NCBI GenBank assembly: GCA_002631855.1
Contig: NTLF01000017.1
Span: forward strand, 496,001-560,000
Direction of reading: 5' to 3'
DNA length: 64,000 bases
Source: Zunongwangia sp. ESRF-bin46
GTDB taxonomy: Bacteria > Bacteroidota > Bacteroidia > Flavobacteriales > Flavobacteriaceae
In this document: piece by piece, positions 61,213 through 64,000 of the stretch
Numbering within the stretch: position 1 is the first letter of the stretch
Layout: every line of letters begins with the position of its first letter
The notes under the pieces: model-generated
The model's database searches: none
What the model was told of the DNA's origin: nothing
Seen by the model: only the letters and a program-made list of their open reading frames with translations
Made by a program: the position numbers and the translations under genes

Positions 61213-62550
61213 ATGAACGAAACCTTACTTTTCTTACTTCTCGCCGCTGTCTGTATCTTAATCGGTGCCTTTTTGGGCAATCTTTTTGCACGGTTAAAAC
61301 TTAAATCTGAAACCGGTAAACTGGAAGAACGCATTAATCAATTATTAAATCAAGAAGAAAAATTGCAAGAGCGTATTGGCACGGTTGAAGCCGAACGGGA
61401 AACTATAAGAAGTGAAAAAGAAGCACTAAATAATCAATTGGTTCGTACCGGTGCCGAATACGATAGTCTACAAGAAAAAAACAGGGAACAAAAAGCTGAA
61501 GTTGAAAAATTACAGGAAAAATTTACCAAAGAATTTGAAAACCTCGCCAATAAGATTTTAGAAGAAAAGTCTACAAAGTTCAAAGAACAAAATAAAGAAA
61601 GCTTAGAGGTTTTGTTAAACCCGCTTCAGGAAAAAATTAAGTTTTTTGAAAAACGAGTAGAAGACACCAATAAAGAAAACGTTGGCCGCCACAGTGAATT
61701 AAAAGAGCAAATTAAAAACCTTTCTGAGCTCAACCAACAAATGAGCAAGGATGCCGATAATCTCACCAAGGCTCTTAAAGGCGATAGTAAAATGCAAGGT
61801 AATTGGGGCGAATTGATTTTAACTCGAATCCTGGAAAAATCTGGACTCGAAAAAAACCGAGAATATACTGTGCAGGACAGCCACACCACTACTGAAGGAA
61901 AACGATTGCAAACCGATGTAATGATTCATTTACCCGACGGAAAAAAGATGATTATTGACAGTAAAGTATCGTTAACGCACTTTGAACGTTTCGTTTCCGA
62001 AGAAGATGAAGAACAAAAACAAGTACATTTAAAACAACATATTGCTTCCATAAAGCGACATGTGGAACAATTAAGCGCTAAAAATTATCAGTATTTGATC
62101 GATGAAAGCCCAGACACGGTGTTTATGTTTATCCCAATTGAACCGGCATTTGCCATTGCCTCGGCACATGAACCTAATTTATACGAACAAGCTTTCGACA
62201 AACAAGTAATTATCGTAACCCCAGCAACCTTATTGGCTGCTTTACGCTTGGTAGATAATTTATGGCAAAACGACCGTCAAAAACAAAATGCCCTGGACAT
62301 TGCCAAACAAGCGGGCGCCTTGTACGATTCGTTCACAAATTTAACAGACGAGCTTATTAAGGTGGGCAAACAAATAGGCACCGTACAGAACAGCTATGAA
62401 AGTGCCATGAAAAAACTGACTGGAAAAGGAAATCTCATCCGTCGTGTAGAGAAACTGAAAAAATTAGGTGCAAAAGCCAGTAAAACCATTGACAGTAAAT
62501 TATTAAAGCGTTCTGAGGAAGCAGATGACGAGGAAATAAATGTAAATTAG
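61213..62550 (+). CDS. rmuC: DNA recombination protein RmuC
   Basis: A 445-residue protein. An N-terminal transmembrane helix (about 3-25) anchors it, and a long coiled coil (about 30-200) follows. The RmuC domain is at about 195-400 (GNWGELILTRILEKSGL, YTVQDSHTTTEGKRLQTDVMIHLPDGK, IDSKVSLTHFERF). RmuC limits DNA inversions at short repeats and carries a nuclease-like fold. It is transcribed alone or with the small gene downstream. Confidence 0.95.
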   Translation: MNETLLFLLLAAVCILIGAFLGNLFARLKLKSETGKLEERINQLLNQEEKLQERIGTVEAERETIRSEKEALNNQLVRTGAEYDSLQEKNREQKAEVEKLQEKFTKEFENLANKILEEKSTKFKEQNKESLEVLLNPLQEKIKFFEKRVEDTNKENVGRHSELKEQIKNLSELNQQMSKDADNLTKALKGDSKMQGNWGELILTRILEKSGLEKNREYTVQDSHTTTEGKRLQTDVMIHLPDGKKMIIDSKVSLTHFERFVSEEDEEQKQVHLKQHIASIKRHVEQLSAKNYQYLIDESPDTVFMFIPIEPAFAIASAHEPNLYEQAFDKQVIIVTPATLLAALRLVDNLWQNDRQKQNALDIAKQAGALYDSFTNLTDELIKVGKQIGTVQNSYESAMKKLTGKGNLIRRVEKLKKLGAKASKTIDSKLLKRSEEADDEEINVN

Positions 62551-62574
62551 CCCATTCCTTAATAGGAAATAAAT

Positions 62575-62943
62575 ATGAAAAAAATACTCTTTATCATTTT
62601 AGGAAGCCTATCGGCACTATACCTTATGTATTTTGCCTTTGTCTATTTTGTGACTTTTAGCGAAGGAACCCGGGCTGGCGAGCTTATAAAATTTAGCCAC
62701 AAAGGTGTTATTGTAAAAACTTGGGAAGGCGAAATAAGTCAAGGCATAAGCGGAGCGCAGATATTTTCTTTTTCAGTAATGGATAAAGAAGCAGACGTAA
62801 TTGAAAAACTCAAAGAATATCAAGGCCGTTATGTAAAATTAACATACGTAGAGCGCTACGATACTTTTTTCTTTTGGGGGGATACCAAGTATTTTATAAC
62901 TGATGTTTCCGAAGAAAACTCTCCTCATTTTAATAGAAATTAA
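62575..62943 (+). CDS. Small membrane-anchored conserved protein
   Basis: A 122-residue protein with one N-terminal transmembrane or signal helix (ILFIILGSLSALYLMYFAFVYF) and a small beta-rich domain (GELIKFSHKGVIVKTWEGEI, KYFITDVSEE). Homologues in flavobacteria are often labelled 6-phosphogluconate dehydrogenase by database error; it has no dehydrogenase features. It starts 24 bp after rmuC and ends 1 bp before the thioesterase. Confidence 0.8.
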   Translation: MKKILFIILGSLSALYLMYFAFVYFVTFSEGTRAGELIKFSHKGVIVKTWEGEISQGISGAQIFSFSVMDKEADVIEKLKEYQGRYVKLTYVERYDTFFFWGDTKYFITDVSEENSPHFNRN

Positions 62944-63498
62944 ATGACTGAAATCCATAAACATATAGAAGAATCGCAAGTAACCATTTCTGAACTTATG
63001 CTGCCTTCGCATACCAATTTCAGTGGAAAAATACACGGTGGCTACATTTTATCGCTTATGGACCAAATTGCTTTTGCTTGTGCTTCTAAACACAGTAAAA
63101 ACTATTGTGTTACAGCTTCGGTTGATACGGTGAATTTTTTAAAACCTATTGAAGTAGGCGAATTAGTCACCATGAAAGCTTCGGTTAATTACGTAGGAAA
63201 AACATCTATGATAATTGGCATTCGTGTAGAAGCTGAAAACATCCATACAGGGGTTAAGAAACACTGTAATTCGTCGTACTTTACAATGGTTGCCAAGGAT
63301 GACGATGGCAACAACGTAAAAGTTCCTGGTTTAATTTTAGACTCAAAATTGGAAATTAGACGTTTTTTAAAAAGTGCACATCGTTTAAAAATTAAAAAGA
63401 ATAGACAAAACGACTTTAAAGCTTCTGAATTTAAAGTAGAGAAACACTTAAAAGAGTTGGATGATCAAAATGTAATTGTATCGTATAGTCCTTCGTAA
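62944..63498 (+). CDS. Acyl-CoA thioesterase, hotdog fold (YciA-like)
   Basis: A 184-residue hotdog-fold thioesterase. The sequence MLPSHTNFSGKIHGGYILSLMDQIAF has the typical GxxHGG...D catalytic loop (Asp in LMDQ), followed by VTASVDTVNFLKPIEVGELV and ITSMIIGIRVEAEN-like strands. It releases free fatty acids from acyl-CoA. The C-terminal 50 residues are an extra helical extension. It starts directly after the preceding stop, so it belongs to the same transcript. Confidence 0.92.
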   Translation: MTEIHKHIEESQVTISELMLPSHTNFSGKIHGGYILSLMDQIAFACASKHSKNYCVTASVDTVNFLKPIEVGELVTMKASVNYVGKTSMIIGIRVEAENIHTGVKKHCNSSYFTMVAKDDDGNNVKVPGLILDSKLEIRRFLKSAHRLKIKKNRQNDFKASEFKVEKHLKELDDQNVIVSYSPS

Positions 63499-63502
63499 TA
63501 AT

Positions 63503-64000
63503 TTAATTTTTAACCAGTTTTACCGTGGCTTTCAAATCATTTGAAGTTATAGTAATAAAATAAATACCTGCTTTTAAGTCACCCATTTTTATCTCTGTAA
63601 AATTTCCGGTGGCAACTCCCTTTTTGATTTCTTGACCTGAAATTGTGACAATTTTGTATGAATCTAAAGGATAAAGCGAAAATAAGTTCACTTCATTCTC
63701 AACTGGATTGGGATATACCTTTACATTTTCAGCAAATTTATCGTCCACAGAGAGTTCGTCCATTACTGTAATAGTTCCAAACATACTACCTGGGTGCACA
63801 TCACACTGGTAATCGTTGGTTCCTTCTTGGGTAAAAGTAAACTCGAATTCCGTCCCCTCACCTGTAATTACGGTACTATCAAAATCTTCTTGGCTACCTT
63901 CTAAACTTGTCACACTATGAGGACTAGCATTACCCCAAATCCAACGTACAGTGTCACCCGTTTCAATGGTTAAACTCGCATCTTCACCATTAACACCTTG
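63503..64000 (-). CDS. Cupredoxin with T9SS sorting domain (truncated at window edge)
   Basis: A partial minus-strand gene. The visible 166 codons, running into the window edge without a start, hold a plastocyanin-like copper domain (GDTVRWIWGNASPHS, then YQCDVHPGSMFGTITV) with the type 1 ligands His in SPHS, Cys and His in CDVH, and Met in GSM. A C-terminal type IX secretion sorting domain follows (VKVYPNPVENEVNLF, KAGIYFITITS). It should be an exported electron-transfer or copper protein. The initiation codon lies beyond 64000. Confidence 0.9.
   Translation of the reverse strand, partial: QGVNGEDASLTIETGDTVRWIWGNASPHSVTSLEGSQEDFDSTVITGEGTEFEFTFTQEGTNDYQCDVHPGSMFGTITVMDELSVDDKFAENVKVYPNPVENEVNLFSLYPLDSYKIVTISGQEIKKGVATGNFTEIKMGDLKAGIYFITITSNDLKATVKLVKN

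Noticed and set aside
1-64000. tRNA and rRNA genes
   Set aside because: No cloverleaf-like segment or conserved rRNA stretch was noticed in the intergenic regions; short gaps could still hide one, and tRNAscan-SE would settle it.

Overview
This window is about 64 kb of chromosome from a member of the Bacteroidota, most probably a marine-type Flavobacteriaceae. The indications are AT-rich DNA, few Shine-Dalgarno sequences, promoters of the Bacteroidota type (TTG then TAnnTTTG), type IX secretion C-terminal sorting domains, a SusC/BtuB-style TonB receptor, DUF4252 proteins behind an ECF sigma factor, and house-keeping proteins (DnaK, PurB, PanB, RmuC) of flavobacterial character. The genus cannot be fixed from the sequence alone.

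Layout. 0-10.4 kb is ordinary core: dnaK, a CPBP protease, a zinc alcohol dehydrogenase, an SDR enzyme, umuDC (with a UmuD that has lost its catalytic residues), serine dehydratase, panB and an RluA-type pseudouridine synthase with no standard start codon. 10.4-17.7 kb is accessory: a four-gene signalling cassette (soluble 118-aa protein, 7-TM protein, NarL-type histidine kinase, LuxR-type regulator). It diverges from a cluster encoding an orphan gp19-like tail-tube protein, two unknown proteins and a membrane-anchored patatin phospholipase. 17.7-22.4 kb is a 5-oxoprolinase operon (pxpABC) with an NRAMP-related transporter that lacks the usual metal-binding motif. 22.5-25.3 kb is a large M16 peptidase.

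At 26448-37099 a 10.6-kb integrative element interrupts comM (yifB). It is bounded by 11-bp direct repeats, and excision between them would restore a 513-codon comM frame. The element carries a tyrosine integrase with a large coiled-coil insertion, a serine recombinase, an HTH repressor, an RHH protein, several small genes, a cargo-like lipoprotein/membrane-protein group, and an 896-aa protein. That protein joins a degenerate superfamily-2 helicase to a short C-terminal domain with the three palm motifs of family A/T7-type polymerases. It resembles the TV-Pol class of mobile-element polymerases and is the most exciting gene in the window. An intergenic region with repeated C-run motifs and a candidate regulatory RNA lie upstream of it.

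37.7-64 kb returns to chromosome. A second, expanded copy of the signalling cassette (39.5-42.6 kb, with two 7-TM genes) is followed by an aldehyde dehydrogenase, a DEAD-box helicase, rdgB, trmH, a sirtuin, purB, an ECF sigma/anti-sigma/DUF4252 operon, an S41 protease, and a cobalamin uptake locus (riboswitch-btuB diverging from a BtuF-BtuC-BtuD ABC transporter). Last come rmuC, a thioesterase and a truncated cupredoxin with a T9SS tail. No rRNA, tRNA or CRISPR array was seen.
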